Below, piece by piece: positions 55,739-64,000 of a DNA stretch of 64,000 nucleotides. Origin of the DNA: an uncultured Christensenella sp. GTDB lineage: Bacteria > Bacillota > Clostridia > Christensenellales > CAG-917. The notes beneath the pieces are model-generated. The model was not told where the DNA came from. It worked only from the letters and a program-made list of their open reading frames with translations, and ran no database searches. The stretch's first letter is position 1. Each line of letters starts with the position of its first letter. Made by a program: the position numbers and the translations under genes. Where the stretch lies: the NCBI GenBank assembly GCA_910578325.1, contig CAJTQT010000006.1, positions 23,816 through 87,815 on the forward strand, in the 5' to 3' direction.

Positions 55739-55918
55739 TTAAAGATCGTCGGCATCCTGAACGGGAAGTTCGCCGTCGGGCGTAACGGGATATCCGTTAT
55801 TTTCCGGAGTTCCGGTCCAACTTCCGTTGGGGTCGAAATGCGAACGCATATTCTCGTGATCTGTCAAATTGCTGTGAGAAAGCGGGACTTCATATTTTCT
55901 TTTTTTTCTGTTTTTCAT
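55739..55918 (-). CDS. 59-residue small protein (DPNGSWTG...PVQDADDL type)
   Basis: Short gene with AGGAGA four bases before the ATG. The basic start MKNRKKRKYEVPLSH is followed by NMRSHFDPNGSWTGTPEN and the acidic end ELPVQDADDL. I recall similar short proteins with a DP-GS-TG and a PVQDADDL ending in Clostridia, annotated as hypothetical. It is probably soluble and partly disordered; function unknown. Confidence 0.7.
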   Translation of the reverse strand: MKNRKKRKYEVPLSHSNLTDHENMRSHFDPNGSWTGTPENNGYPVTPDGELPVQDADDL

Positions 55919-56087
55919 AGTTTCTCCTGACTGTTTATTAGGCTTCTGCCGTATTCAGTATGCGCAATATTAGCAATTTCTTTATGGAATAAAGAAATAT
56001 TTAGAAAAATAATTTCGAAAAATATAGAAAACCCGACACTTGTATGTTAAAATGCTATAAGGATAAAAGTAATTTACAGAGGACTAT

Positions 56088-56681
56088 ATGGAACCCAACG
56101 CATCCGATAAAAGAGTTATACGCACAAAAAACGCTATACGCAAGGCGTTTAACGAACTTGTTCAAAAAAAGGAAATGTCCGAAATTTCCGTCAGCGAACT
56201 GACAAAGGCGGCGCGCATTACGCGCAGTACGTTTTATATGTATTACGATTCGGTGTCTGCGGTTCGCGACCAGATAGAAAATGAAATCATCGCGCATATC
56301 GACAGGATTATGAGTGAGCAGGACTGGGCCGCCTGTATGGAAAACCCTTATCCATTGCTCGACGCGGTGGGAAAGGAAATCACCAAATACGACGAATACA
56401 ACAGATATATTCTTTGCAGCAACAATTCGGGCAGACTGCTCGACAAGATGAATGCGCTGGTGGTTATCGCGGTGCTGGAATATATCAAGGAAAAACAAGT
56501 GGCGATAGACGCGGCGCGCGCAAAGTACGTTGCGGCGTTCGTAAGCGCGGGGATAGGCGAGTGTTTCAAAATCTGGTACAACCATAAGAGTACGCTCACG
56601 TTGGAGGAACTCTGCCGCCGCATATCGCAGATTGTAATAAAAGGTCTTGAAGTTTTAAAAGATATACGTTTTAACGATTAG
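56088..56681 (+). CDS. TetR/AcrR family transcriptional regulator
   Basis: A 197-residue repressor. The N-terminal HTH (RTKNAIRKAFNELVQKKEMSEISVSELTKAARITRSTFYMYYDS) is typical TetR, with the YYxS helix end; the C-terminal ligand/dimer domain (ISQIVIKGLEVLKD end) resembles the DhaS-like TetR_C subgroup. AGAGGAC lies before the ATG. It lies 90 bp upstream of the MacB-like ABC gene on the same strand and most likely controls it. Confidence 0.9.
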   Translation: MEPNASDKRVIRTKNAIRKAFNELVQKKEMSEISVSELTKAARITRSTFYMYYDSVSAVRDQIENEIIAHIDRIMSEQDWAACMENPYPLLDAVGKEITKYDEYNRYILCSNNSGRLLDKMNALVVIAVLEYIKEKQVAIDAARAKYVAAFVSAGIGECFKIWYNHKSTLTLEELCRRISQIVIKGLEVLKDIRFND

Positions 56682-56771
56682 TCTCCGTTCGGGCACACAT
56701 ACTCGGACGGACGCGCATAAAAATGCCTATATGCGGTAATCGGTATATAGGTCTACTGAGGCAGGTGAACT

Positions 56772-59612
56772 ATGCTCAAACTTTGTGAAATTGTTAAGAA
56801 TTATCCAACGGCTACGACTACCGTGCAGGCATTGCGCGGAGTTTCTTTGACGTTCAGGGAACACGAGTTCGTTGCAATACTTGGACCGAGCGGATGCGGA
56901 AAGACAACTATGCTCAACATCATCGGCGGTCTTGACAGATATTCGAGCGGCGATTTGGTGATAGGCGGCGTTTCTACGGCGTCTTTCGATGACCTGCACT
57001 GGGACGCGTACCGCAACGCGACTATCGGATTTGTATTTCAGAGTTACAATCTTATTCCGCACCTCACCGTTCTTGAAAACGTCGAGATGGCTCTCAATCT
57101 CGTGGGAGAAAAGAAAAAGGTGCGCAAGGCGAAGGCAATTGCCGCATTGCACAAAGTCGGTATGGACGACGAGATAAACAAGCGGCCCAACCAACTCTCG
57201 GGCGGACAGATGCAGAGAGTTGCTATTGCCCGCGCAATAGTGAACGACCCCAAAATTATACTCGCCGACGAGCCGACGGGCGCGCTTGACAGCGAACTGA
57301 GCGTGCAGGTTATGGAAATACTGCGCGAGATTTCGCAGACCAGACTTGTCATAATGGTTACGCACAATTCCGAACTGGCGGCGGAATATGCAACTCGTAT
57401 TTGCCGCTTTAAAGACGGCCAGTTGATAGAGGATACCAATCCGTACGACGAAAACGACCCTGTGGAAGAGCAGACAATCGACGAGATTCTGGAAGAGATT
57501 CCCGAGCAAACGCAGTCGGTCGGAGAGCACGCGATAACGGACGAAATTACGGCGGATACATACAGTTTAGGCGGGGAAGTCGGAAAGGCGCACGAGGTAG
57601 CGGAGGCGAGCGAAGTCGATTATGACGAACTGACTTTGGAGGATCGCGAGGATTCGGGCGAAAAGAAGGTGTCCAACCGCAAGCGCAAAAAGCAAATGAA
57701 AAATATGCGCGTCGACAATACTGCGATTTTCGAAAAACTCGGTCTTAACAGCCTCAGTAAACAGAAGAAAAAGAAAGCGAAGAAAAACAAAACTTTCAAA
57801 CCTACTTCTATGAGCGCGGGTATGGCTTTCAGCCTGAGTCTGCGCAATCTAATATCAAAAAAACGCCGCACTTTCCTTACGGCGTTTGCAGGGAGTATCG
57901 GCATAATAGGGTTGGGGCTTGTACTTTCGATGTCCAACGGGTTCGATATGTTCGTTATGAAAATGCAGACAGAAATGCTTGCGGGCGTTCCGCTGGGCAT
58001 TTATGAGTATAATGTAGAGGTGTCGGCGGTTATGGATATAATGTCCGACCTTTCGACTCCCTCCGAAGACGAGAATTCATTTCCCGATTCCGATCATATT
58101 ACCGTTGATCCCGACGGCGGTTCGTCGGGCGGCGGAATGGGCGGAATGATTGAATCCGTGCTCAATTCGTTCTTTAAGTCCGTTTCTAAAAACGACCTCA
58201 GCGAAGAGTTCGCCGAATATATGGAACTTATGCCCGAGGAGTATCGGGCGGCGTACAGCGCGTTCTACGGCGTGCAGTATAATTTGATTTCTAAGTCGTT
58301 GCAATCAGACGGGACTTACGTATACAAAGATTCTTCGCAGAAACCCGACGTTTCCAGTGTGACGTCGATTTCGATGACTATTCTCGGAGAAAGCGGAATA
58401 AAACCCGCGCTTTGGCAGGTGCTTGTGGGCGACGAGGAAACTATGCTCGACGCATACGACCTGATCGGAGCCAACAGCCGTTATCCGAAGGATAAAGACG
58501 AACTCTTGCTGTGTATCAGCGAGGATAACCAGATAGATAAAGCGTTGCTTGACGCTTTCGGCATAAGTATGTATATAGAAAACCCAGACGGCTCCGTTTC
58601 TCTTGTAGAGGACGAAGACGTGGACGCAGATTTCTTTATAGGCAAGACCGTGCGCCTCGTTTTGAACGACGATTATTACTATTATGATGCCGAGTACGAT
58701 GAGTACGACTATCCTTTCAACGACCAGAACACGCTCGAAGGTCTTTATAACGTCGCCGCAATGGAACTCGAAATCGTTGGCGTTATTCGTCCCAAAAAGG
58801 ATGTTTCCGCAGGGTATGTTTCAACCGCGCTCTGCTATACGCCGGAACTTGCCGACTTTGTCGTAAACAACGCCTACAACAGTAATATCGCAAAAGCGCA
58901 GCGCAGACTCATCGAGGAGAACCCGAATTCGAACAAAACCGTGTTCGGCACCACTCTTAAAGACGACAATCTCGCGTCCGGTTCTTCCATTGCAATCGTT
59001 ATGGGCAACAAACTCAACTGGACGTCCCATCTCAAAGCGATAGGCGCGACAAAAGCCCCCACTTATATCAATATCTATCCCGCAACGTACGAGCAGAAGT
59101 TGAATGCAGGCAAGTATATCGGCGAATGGAATAAGGAACATAAAGGACAGGTCGGATATTTCGACGTCTCCGAGATGTTTATATACAACCTCAATCTTAT
59201 GATAGATTTGGTGTCCTTGATGCTTGTTGCAGTAGCGTCGATATCACTTGTCGTTTCTACGGTTATGATAGGAGTTATCACCTCTAATTCCGTCATCGAG
59301 CGCACTCGTGAAATCGGAATACTGCGCGCTCTCGGCGCACGCAAGCGGGATATCCGCAACGTGTTTATTGCCGAAACGTCGCTTATAGGTCTGGCGGGCG
59401 GAATTATCGGAATAGTGCTGACCTATATCCTATGTCCTATCATAAGTCTGATTATCGGAGCCATATCCGGTGTAGGAAGCCTTTTGCACTTCCACCCGTT
59501 GCACGCGTTTATGCTTGTCGTTCTCAGTCTTGTGCTGACAGTCATTTCGGGAATTTTGCCGGCGATAGGTGCTTCAAGGAAGAATGTCGTGGATGCTCTC
59601 CGCGTAGATTAA
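56772..59612 (+). CDS. MacB-like ABC transporter: fused ATPase and FtsX-type permease
   Basis: 946 residues. Residues 1-225 are the ATPase (Walker [10 protein letters not shown] at 38-46, [14 protein letters not shown], Walker [13 protein letters not shown]). A ~130-residue charged linker (Glu-rich, then Lys-rich KKKKAKKNK) leads to the permease: helix 1 near 365-390, a ~400-residue extracytoplasmic domain, then three C-terminal helices (806-836, 870-904, 911-937) with the FtsX motif [16 protein letters not shown]. This is a one-polypeptide MacB type, mechanotransmission rather than pore. AGGTG precedes the ATG. The stop codon TAA is continuous with a MITE-like element. Substrate unknown. Confidence 0.92.
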   Translation: MLKLCEIVKNYPTATTTVQALRGVSLTFREHEFVAILGPSGCGKTTMLNIIGGLDRYSSGDLVIGGVSTASFDDLHWDAYRNATIGFVFQSYNLIPHLTVLENVEMALNLVGEKKKVRKAKAIAALHKVGMDDEINKRPNQLSGGQMQRVAIARAIVNDPKIILADEPTGALDSELSVQVMEILREISQTRLVIMVTHNSELAAEYATRICRFKDGQLIEDTNPYDENDPVEEQTIDEILEEIPEQTQSVGEHAITDEITADTYSLGGEVGKAHEVAEASEVDYDELTLEDREDSGEKKVSNRKRKKQMKNMRVDNTAIFEKLGLNSLSKQKKKKAKKNKTFKPTSMSAGMAFSLSLRNLISKKRRTFLTAFAGSIGIIGLGLVLSMSNGFDMFVMKMQTEMLAGVPLGIYEYNVEVSAVMDIMSDLSTPSEDENSFPDSDHITVDPDGGSSGGGMGGMIESVLNSFFKSVSKNDLSEEFAEYMELMPEEYRAAYSAFYGVQYNLISKSLQSDGTYVYKDSSQKPDVSSVTSISMTILGESGIKPALWQVLVGDEETMLDAYDLIGANSRYPKDKDELLLCISEDNQIDKALLDAFGISMYIENPDGSVSLVEDEDVDADFFIGKTVRLVLNDDYYYYDAEYDEYDYPFNDQNTLEGLYNVAAMELEIVGVIRPKKDVSAGYVSTALCYTPELADFVVNNAYNSNIAKAQRRLIEENPNSNKTVFGTTLKDDNLASGSSIAIVMGNKLNWTSHLKAIGATKAPTYINIYPATYEQKLNAGKYIGEWNKEHKGQVGYFDVSEMFIYNLNLMIDLVSLMLVAVASISLVVSTVMIGVITSNSVIERTREIGILRALGARKRDIRNVFIAETSLIGLAGGIIGIVLTYILCPIISLIIGAISGVGSLLHFHPLHAFMLVVLSLVLTVISGILPAIGASRKNVVDALRVD

Positions 59613-59735
59613 AACCGCGCTATTTGCGTTGATACTGCGTCAAAGACACTTTTGTTCACAGTCGTGTACAATTTGTACACTGGGCTGTTCACGAAAGTGT
59701 CTTTTCTTTGTCTGAACGCAAATAATCGCGGTTTT
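59611..59735 (+). mobile_element. MITE-like palindromic element, copy B
   Basis: A ~125-bp element beginning at the stop codon of the ABC gene (TAA-AACCGCGCTATTTGCGTT) and ending AACGCAAATAATCGCGGTTT-TA. The terminal inverted repeats differ by one or two bases; the inner arms are AAAGACACTTTTG / GAAAGTGTCTTTT; the centre holds GTGTACAATTTGTACAC. It is the reverse complement of copy A at 7 kb. Confidence 0.8.
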
Positions 59736-59739
59736 ATAA

Positions 59740-59910
59740 AACTTTGTGCTTGTGAGTTTGTGATGATATTTTGTCAAAAAACTTTTGTTCGCAATCACGT
59801 ACGAATATAGGGGTCCCCGCAAAACCTCCGTGTTTTGTGGGGATTATTACACTAGGCTGTTCGCAAAAGTGCCTTTTCCTTGTCTGAACGCAAATATCAC
59901 GGTTTTATAC
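59740..59910 (+). mobile_element. MITE-like palindromic element, diverged copy C with nested hairpin
   Basis: A direct tandem neighbour of copy B. Left arm degraded (AAACTTTGTGCTTGTGAG), right arm well kept (TTCGCAAAAGTGCC, TGAACGCAAATATCACGGTTTTA). Its centre is interrupted by a nested hairpin (59814-59844: CCCCGCAAAAC paired with GTTTTGTGGGG). Confidence 0.65.
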
Positions 59911-59916
59911 TTATTT

Positions 59917-60195
59917 CAGTCCGAACGAGGGTATTTACAACGAACACTCTGATAGAGAAAATCCAGCGCGTGCAGGACGCGAAACTAACAGACAGTGGTT
60001 ACGACGTTTAGATAACGTCAGTCTGAGAGAGAGTATCCATGACGAGCACTCCGATAGAGAAAGTTCAGCGCGAGCAGTGGCGCGAAACCAACCGACAGCG
60101 GATACGAAGTTTAGATAACGTCAGCCCGAGCGAGAGTATCCACGACGAACACATTGATAGGGAAAGTTTAGCGCGTGCAGGGCGCGCGCCAAAGT
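59917..60195. repeat. About 2.7 tandem copies of a 102-103-bp repeat
   Basis: Units begin at 59917, 60019 and 60122 with CAGTCCGA / CAGTCTGA / CAGCCCGA. They share GAGTATCCA-like, GATAGAGAAA, CAGCGCG, GCGAAAC and TTTAGATAACGT. They are 75-85% alike by eye and carry no long ORF with a ribosome binding site. Confidence 0.8.
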
Positions 60196-60270
60196 GCGAT
60201 ACAAGCACCAACGTACAGTACAAGTGAGCGGGCAAATGTTGTTCTAATGCCCGCGAACGAGTGGCATAAT

Positions 60271-60305
60271 CTTTCATTTCACAAAATATGTTTGTGAAAT
60301 GAAAG
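60271..60305. repeat. Perfect 15-bp palindrome
   Basis: CTTTCATTTCACAAA (60271-60285) and its exact complement (60291-60305) around ATATG. It is followed by G-rich sequence with no T tract, so it is not an obvious terminator. Confidence 0.85.
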
Positions 60306-60384
60306 CGGACGCTACTTGTTGTGCGCAGGGCGCAGGTGTCCCCCGCCGAGCGTGGGACCCGCCCGAATGGGAAGGGGGAACGTG

Positions 60385-60580
60385 AACGGGGGAAACCCGA
60401 AGGAAGGGGGCTATTTCATTCAAAGTCTAACCCGCTCGCTCTTGTAGAGGAAGAAGCAACCCGAAGGAAGGGGGCAATCTAAATAAAATATTAAAAGCCC
60501 GAAGGGAAAGAGGGGGTTATTTCATTTAAAGTATTAAACGGTCACTCTTGTAGAGAAAGAAGCAACCCTAATAAAAAGAA
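60385..60580. repeat. Decayed ~106-bp tandem repeat, G-rich
   Basis: Two units share AACCCGAAGGAAGGGGG-like sequence, then TATTTCATT-AAAGT and CTCTTGTAGAG-AAGAAGCAACCC, starting at about 60411 and 60517. A shorter third trace (CTATTTCAAAATTTTAA) runs into the end of the glycosylase gene. No gene is supported in 59,613-60,584. Confidence 0.65.
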
Positions 60581-60584
60581 GAAA

Positions 60585-61073
60585 CTATTTCAAAATTTTA
60601 ATCCACTCTGCGGTTAGTTTATCTAAACCGAACGCGGCATTTGCGGGACTCGTAGAGGGGAGTTTTACTGTAATGCTTTCCAGTTGAGGGTGGTATTTTA
60701 TCAAATTGTTGTAGGATGCCGTTCCGTTACAGAATATGCGGGATATATCGGTGTACTTGATAAGCGCGGGAATATCGGCGGGAATGACGTTTGTAATTTT
60801 GCTGTCAGAACTTCCCAGTATGTCGCATTCCTCAACGCTGTCGTAAAGAGCGACGCGGTTTTTTAAAAGAAGGGATTTTCGAAGGGAGATATCGGCGTTT
60901 TTAAAGTCTTCGTTAAACACTTTTGACAGCACCTGCCAGAATCGGTTGTGCGGGTGCATATAGTAAAAATTGTGCTCAACCGATTTCACCGACGGCACGC
61001 TGCCCAGTATCAGAATAGTACAGTTTTTATCTATAACTGCGCCGAATGGATGTTTTATGTGCCGTATTTCCAT
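60585..61073 (-). CDS. DNA-deoxyinosine/uracil glycosylase (UDG superfamily, family 6-like)
   Basis: A 162-residue protein of the UDG superfamily: HPFGAVIDKNCTILILGSVPSVKS carries the active-site loop (GSxPS), NRFWQVLSK is the following helix, and LPSTSPANAA is the C-terminal SP motif that contacts DNA. The pattern fits the hypoxanthine-DNA glycosylase branch (family 6); whether it removes hypoxanthine, uracil or both is inferred. The start at 61073 has AGGCGG upstream and aligns with homologues; 8 upstream codons are rejected. It follows the GH27 gene in opposite functional context, 53 bp after that gene's start side. Confidence 0.85.
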   Translation of the reverse strand: MEIRHIKHPFGAVIDKNCTILILGSVPSVKSVEHNFYYMHPHNRFWQVLSKVFNEDFKNADISLRKSLLLKNRVALYDSVEECDILGSSDSKITNVIPADIPALIKYTDISRIFCNGTASYNNLIKYHPQLESITVKLPSTSPANAAFGLDKLTAEWIKILK

Positions 61074-61126
61074 ACTTAAACCGCCTGTTTTGTTCATATC
61101 AGATATTGTTTTATTTTCGGTGGTTA

Positions 61127-62752
61127 TTATTTTACAATAAAAACCTTAGTCTGATGCTTTTTAAGTTTGAGTTTCAATTTGCCTGCGGTTTCCGTTTTTT
61201 CGTCTGTCCATTGTTCGGTTGCGGAGTAGGTTGATTTTTTCTGCATTGCGATATAGCGATCGTCGCAGAGTTTGTTGAGGTCGTAGACTGTGTTTGCCGA
61301 ATGAGCGGATTTATTGAAGAAACAGATCGCCGTACTTCCGTCCGCAAGCGGTTTGGCGAGAACGTCGACAGTGCCGCGTTTTACGCGTTTTGCCTGTTTG
61401 CACAGCGAATCCTGATTTATTGCAATCAGGTTTTTGTTTGTTACGATTGCTTTCACCTGTTCGTTCATACTGCGCAGGTCGTTGCCCAGAATCAACGGCG
61501 CGTTCATCATACACCACAGCGAGAAGTGGGATACGTTCTGATTGTATGAAAGTTTCCCGTTGCCGACTTCGAGCATATCTGGATCGTTAAAATGCCCCGC
61601 ACTTGCATATTTATAGAGTTTGACGTTGTGGTTGTAAATCATTTTTATCCAGAACCACCATGGGCGGATGTCCGGAGTGGTGCGCCAGAGGTTGCCTGCT
61701 TTCGCACCCCATTTGTACGGTTTGCCCCAGCCCCATTCGCATATTGAGAAAGTTATGGGTTTTTCGGGCGCGCGGTTTTCTGCCGCAACTCGCGCCGTCG
61801 CGGTTTTGAGCGCGCTGCCCATTCTGCGGTACTGATACAGTTCGCTGTCCGCTTTGCAGGTGACGGGGTTGTACAGTTTGATTTTGTTTCTGCCTGCTTT
61901 CAGTGTTACGACGGTCTGGAAGCGTGCGGTATGGTTGAATTTTTTCTGCGGAGGAAAATCGATTTCGTATTCCTTTCCGTCATTGACCTGTACGATGAGG
62001 TATTTCTCAAACTGTCCGTGTTTTTTGATGTTGACTGTCAGCACGTATTCGCCGTCTTCGTCTGCTTCGATATTGTTGTAAGTTATGCTACCGTAGTTGG
62101 AGTCGAGTCCCGACACATAACTGCCCGTAGGCAGAGAAGTGTCGGTCATAAATCTTGCGAGTCCGCCTAGCACCGCGTTGTGTACCGAGTATTCTATCGG
62201 ATGTCCGTCAAACTGCGATACGCTGATGCTGTAAACCAGCGGCGCGTATCGCGATATGGGAATATTGTGGCAGAAGTCATATTTGAAATATTCCACGCCC
62301 CATTTTGCGAGAGTGTATGCGTCCGCTTTTTCGCGGCCGAGACTCGCGGGTAAATCCTCGCAGGTGAGCGTTCCGTTAGAAGTGTACGCCCCGAGTTTCA
62401 AACCCAGTTTGTTTACCTGCGTTACGAGGTTTGGGATTCCGTTCGGAAACGTTTCGAGGTCGCCTTGCAAGTCGCCGTTTTCGTCACGCATAGAGGATTG
62501 CCAGTTGTCGTCGAGATTTATATATTTATAGCCCGCGTCAATAAGCCCTTGCGTTTTCATAGCGTGAGCGGTTTCGAGAATCAACTTTTCGTTTATTCTG
62601 TTGCGGAATGTGTTCCAACTCGACCAGCCCATAGGCGGCGTAAGCGGCGCGCCGCTGTTGTAGTCGTCGAACTTCGGACGCGTTGATGCGGGCGTGTTCT
62701 TTACAAAGAGTCTGCGTATGTAGCAAAGCGGGCAGGTATTGTTTCGTTTCAT
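61127..62752 (-). CDS. GH27 alpha-galactosidase with inserted beta-domain
   Basis: A 541-residue enzyme cleaving terminal alpha-galactose. PPMGWSSWNTF opens the barrel; the nucleophile Asp is in YFKYDFCHN; the acid/base Asp is in RTTPDIRPWW; HFNDPDMLEVG and IAINQD follow. Between the nucleophile region and the acid/base motif about 130 residues (YVLTVNIKKHGQFEKYLIV, FQTVVTLKAGRNKIKLYNP) form a beta-sandwich like a carbohydrate-binding module, inserted into the barrel. The N-terminus has an odd CPLC motif (NNTCPLCYIRRLF) and no signal peptide. GGAGGG lies before the ATG at 62752; 37 upstream codons are rejected. Confidence 0.9.
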   Translation of the reverse strand: MKRNNTCPLCYIRRLFVKNTPASTRPKFDDYNSGAPLTPPMGWSSWNTFRNRINEKLILETAHAMKTQGLIDAGYKYINLDDNWQSSMRDENGDLQGDLETFPNGIPNLVTQVNKLGLKLGAYTSNGTLTCEDLPASLGREKADAYTLAKWGVEYFKYDFCHNIPISRYAPLVYSISVSQFDGHPIEYSVHNAVLGGLARFMTDTSLPTGSYVSGLDSNYGSITYNNIEADEDGEYVLTVNIKKHGQFEKYLIVQVNDGKEYEIDFPPQKKFNHTARFQTVVTLKAGRNKIKLYNPVTCKADSELYQYRRMGSALKTATARVAAENRAPEKPITFSICEWGWGKPYKWGAKAGNLWRTTPDIRPWWFWIKMIYNHNVKLYKYASAGHFNDPDMLEVGNGKLSYNQNVSHFSLWCMMNAPLILGNDLRSMNEQVKAIVTNKNLIAINQDSLCKQAKRVKRGTVDVLAKPLADGSTAICFFNKSAHSANTVYDLNKLCDDRYIAMQKKSTYSATEQWTDEKTETAGKLKLKLKKHQTKVFIVK

Positions 62753-63047
62753 TTTTCCCTCCGAACCTAAAGCGGATATAATTGTTGAGCATTCATTTGC
62801 AGCGCCTTGCGTATAGCGTTTGACGGACTCAACGTTTGTTGCGTTTATTATAACATAAATCAACTTTCAGTCAATATGGGCGTTGCGTTGAAAATTGCGA
62901 AATGCGGATTGAATCCGCGAGATTAGTTCTATACCTTATACGCAAATTCGCGACCGTATTGCGTTTTTCGACGTTCGGGATTACATAATTTAAACGTCTG
63001 ATAAACCGCATCGTTATCGATTGTATAAAATTTCCTGTCTGTCACGC

Positions 63048-63075
63048 TTGCTTTTCGGATATAATATGTTATAAT
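63048..63075 (+). promoter_or_regulatory. Likely ssrA promoter
   Basis: TATAAT at 63070-63075 (with a second TATAAT at 63060-63065) and a weak TTGCTT -35 with a 16-bp spacer. A small CACGGCA/TGCCGTG hairpin (63083-63104) lies in the precursor just before mature tmRNA. The rest of 62,753-63,047 shows nothing else. Confidence 0.5.
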
Positions 63076-63109
63076 CGTAAAACACGGCAGGCGTTTTGCC
63101 GTGCGCTTC

Positions 63110-63473
63110 GGGGGTGTACTGGATTCGACATTCGCTCAGAGGCGGTATAAGCACGTCGTAGGCTCGGCTACGTTAAAACGGAACGTTAAAATTAAACGCA
63201 AACAAAACTCAAAAGAGCGCCAATAATATGGCACTCGCTTTCGCTGCTTAATTAGCGGCGCGTCGAACTCGGGGTTTTCTGTTCCCTCGAGGTAGGCGTC
63301 AGAAAAACAGACAACGCGGTCCCATTGCTCGGTAAGACCGTTGTCATTACGGGCTTGTCAGTCAAAGGTTTGCCGGTGAACCGATGCCTGAGACATTCAA
63401 TCACCCGCTAAACGTGTAGAAAGTGCCGATGATTAGCGTTTGGACCGGGGTTCGACTCCCCGCACTTCCACCA
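63110..63473 (+). ncRNA. ssrA: tmRNA (SsrA)
   Basis: One-piece transfer-messenger RNA of about 364 nt that rescues stalled ribosomes with SmpB. The 5' end GGGGGTG pairs with CACTTCC of the 3' acceptor; the 5' part holds CTGGATTCGAC and the 3' part the T-arm GGGGTTCGACTCCCC, ending ACTTCCACCA. The tag frame runs from GCA at 63198 to TAA at 63249-63251 and encodes ANKTQKSANNMALAFAA, with the expected ALAFAA-type degradation signal. Confidence 0.97.
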
Positions 63474-63480
63474 TAACGTA

Positions 63481-63508
63481 AAGCACATCCGTGATGTGCT
63501 TTTCTTTA
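63481..63508 (+). terminator. Terminator of ssrA
   Basis: AAGCACATC (63481-63489) and GATGTGCTT (63493-63501) with a CGT loop, followed by TTCTTT. Confidence 0.9.
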
Positions 63509-63514
63509 TGCTGT

Positions 63515-63725
63515 TTCGACATAACTCGAACATCGCATTGCTTTGCAATGCAGTAGCAATTTTATTGCTACTTGTGACCCATCGGTCACATTGCACGCGA
63601 TTGGGCTTCGCCAACAATCGCTGTAAGGCGAGCCTTGTCGTCTCCACCATAACAAGCAACGTAAGCGTGCTTTTTTGTTGGCTTGCAAGGCTTAAAGCGG
63701 CGAAGCCGCTCTCGGAGTTGCCTAA
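63515..63725. repeat. Cluster of short hairpins behind tmRNA
   Basis: At least five consecutive stems: GCATTG/CAATGC, AGTAGCAAT/ATTGCTACT, TGTGACC/GGTCACA, GCGATTG/CAATCGC and AGCGGC/GCCGCT. A copy of an RNA 3' end (TCCACCATAAC, 63643-63653) lies 176 bp after the tmRNA CCA, followed by its own T-tailed stem-like sequence. Confidence 0.75.
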
Positions 63726-64000
63726 GTATAACAAAGCAATGACATACAAAAAAGGATGGTAGAAGTGAAAAGGAGGATTTTCACTGCTAAAAGGAAGAAG
63801 GGAATACAGAAGGGCGTAGAGGCAGAGATAAAGCAAAAAAAGCGGAGGAAAGAGTTAGAATAGAGTGAAAGGATAGGGAAAAATCCTAAAAGCGAAGAAA
63901 AGGGCTGAAAAGAGTTGAAGAGAAGAGGAGTAAGGTATAGAATGGAGAAAGTAATACGGCGGGAGCGGGCAACGGACACAGGTCTGCAAAGCGGTATAAC
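63726..64000 (+). other. Purine-rich strand, no firm gene
   Basis: The plus strand is strikingly purine-rich from about 63,745 to 63,955. A 35-codon ORF (63756-63863, starting MVEVKRRIFTAKRKKG) is very basic and probably an artefact of this bias. GTGAAAA/TTTTCAC arms (63765-63784) enclose GGAGGA. Confidence 0.5.
63942..64000 (+). CDS. Possible start of a gene cut by the window edge
   Basis: ATG at 63942 after AGGAGTAAGG; only 19 residues are visible (MEKVIRRERATDTGLQSGI). The basic start is loosely reminiscent of serine-recombinase N-termini, but this is too short to assign. It may be non-coding. Confidence 0.25.
   Translation, partial: MEKVIRRERATDTGLQSGI

Noticed and set aside
59917..60580. 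Repeats considered as a CRISPR array
   Set aside because: Units are about 102-106 bp and diverged throughout, with no short identical repeat separated by unique spacers and no cas genes.

Overview
The window looks like the replication-origin neighbourhood of a spore-forming member of the Clostridia (Bacillota), probably an uncultured gut-type lineage. The evidence is the content: gyrB-gyrA, rsmG-parA-parB, recF, dnaA and dnaN lie within 15 kb. There is also a gerA-type spore germination operon, a YyaC-like spore protease, a clostridial flavodiiron protein, and strong AGGAGG ribosome binding sites. Genus or species cannot be named from the sequence alone.

Layout. 1-8.8 kb: ychF (cut by the window edge), uppP, a small membrane protein divergent from an HTH regulator, a four-domain flavodiiron fusion, an acyltransferase/DUF6320-type pair, and a GH13 glucosidase. 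8.8-11.8 kb: a 3-kb AT-rich gene desert with three ParB-binding parS sites, CTACT/AGTAG dyads and a (CAGATA)9 array. The genes on each side point away from it. 11.8-25.7 kb: gyrB, gyrA, mtnN, rsmG, parA, parB, recF, dnaA, dnaN, a heavy-metal-type permease and an HdeD-like protein. The usual dnaA-dnaN-recF operon is broken up: recF and dnaA are divergent, and dnaA and dnaN converge. 26-35 kb: tRNA-Asn, a repeat-rich lipoprotein, a GNAT, a 1,121-residue repeat protein and a CvpA-like protein. 35.5-46.3 kb: yyaC, an ABC-2 exporter, signal peptidase I, a serine-less alpha/beta hydrolase, gerA-gerB-gerC and gdhA. 46.6-52.3 kb: an unusual two-gene operon of giant membrane proteins whose cytoplasmic tails repeat a basic K-K-G-L-F-G-R/K-K-K motif. 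52.5-59.6 kb: a U32 peptidase, a phosphoribosyltransferase, two or three very small proteins, ung, a DUF896 protein, and TetR with a MacB-like ABC fusion. 59.6-64 kb: MITE-like palindromes, decayed tandem repeats, a family-6-type deoxyinosine/uracil glycosylase, a GH27 alpha-galactosidase, tmRNA, and a hairpin-rich tail.

How the parts work together. ParA and ParB would act on the parS sites in the 3-kb desert. DnaA, DnaN, RecF and gyrase form the replication core. A second small AT-rich gap, upstream of dnaN, has DnaA-box-like sequences and three 11-bp direct repeats, so it is a rival oriC candidate. Several genes here (dnaA, recF, the hydrolase) appear to be transcribed from promoters whose start point falls on the ATG, that is, as leaderless mRNAs.

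The best candidates for something undescribed are: (1) the KKGLFG-tail operon at 46.6-52.3 kb; (2) a roughly 125-bp TA-flanked palindromic element that sits exactly on the stop codon of two unrelated genes; and (3) roughly 180-bp hairpin clusters behind both tRNA-Asn and tmRNA, each closed by an imperfect copy of an RNA gene 3' end.
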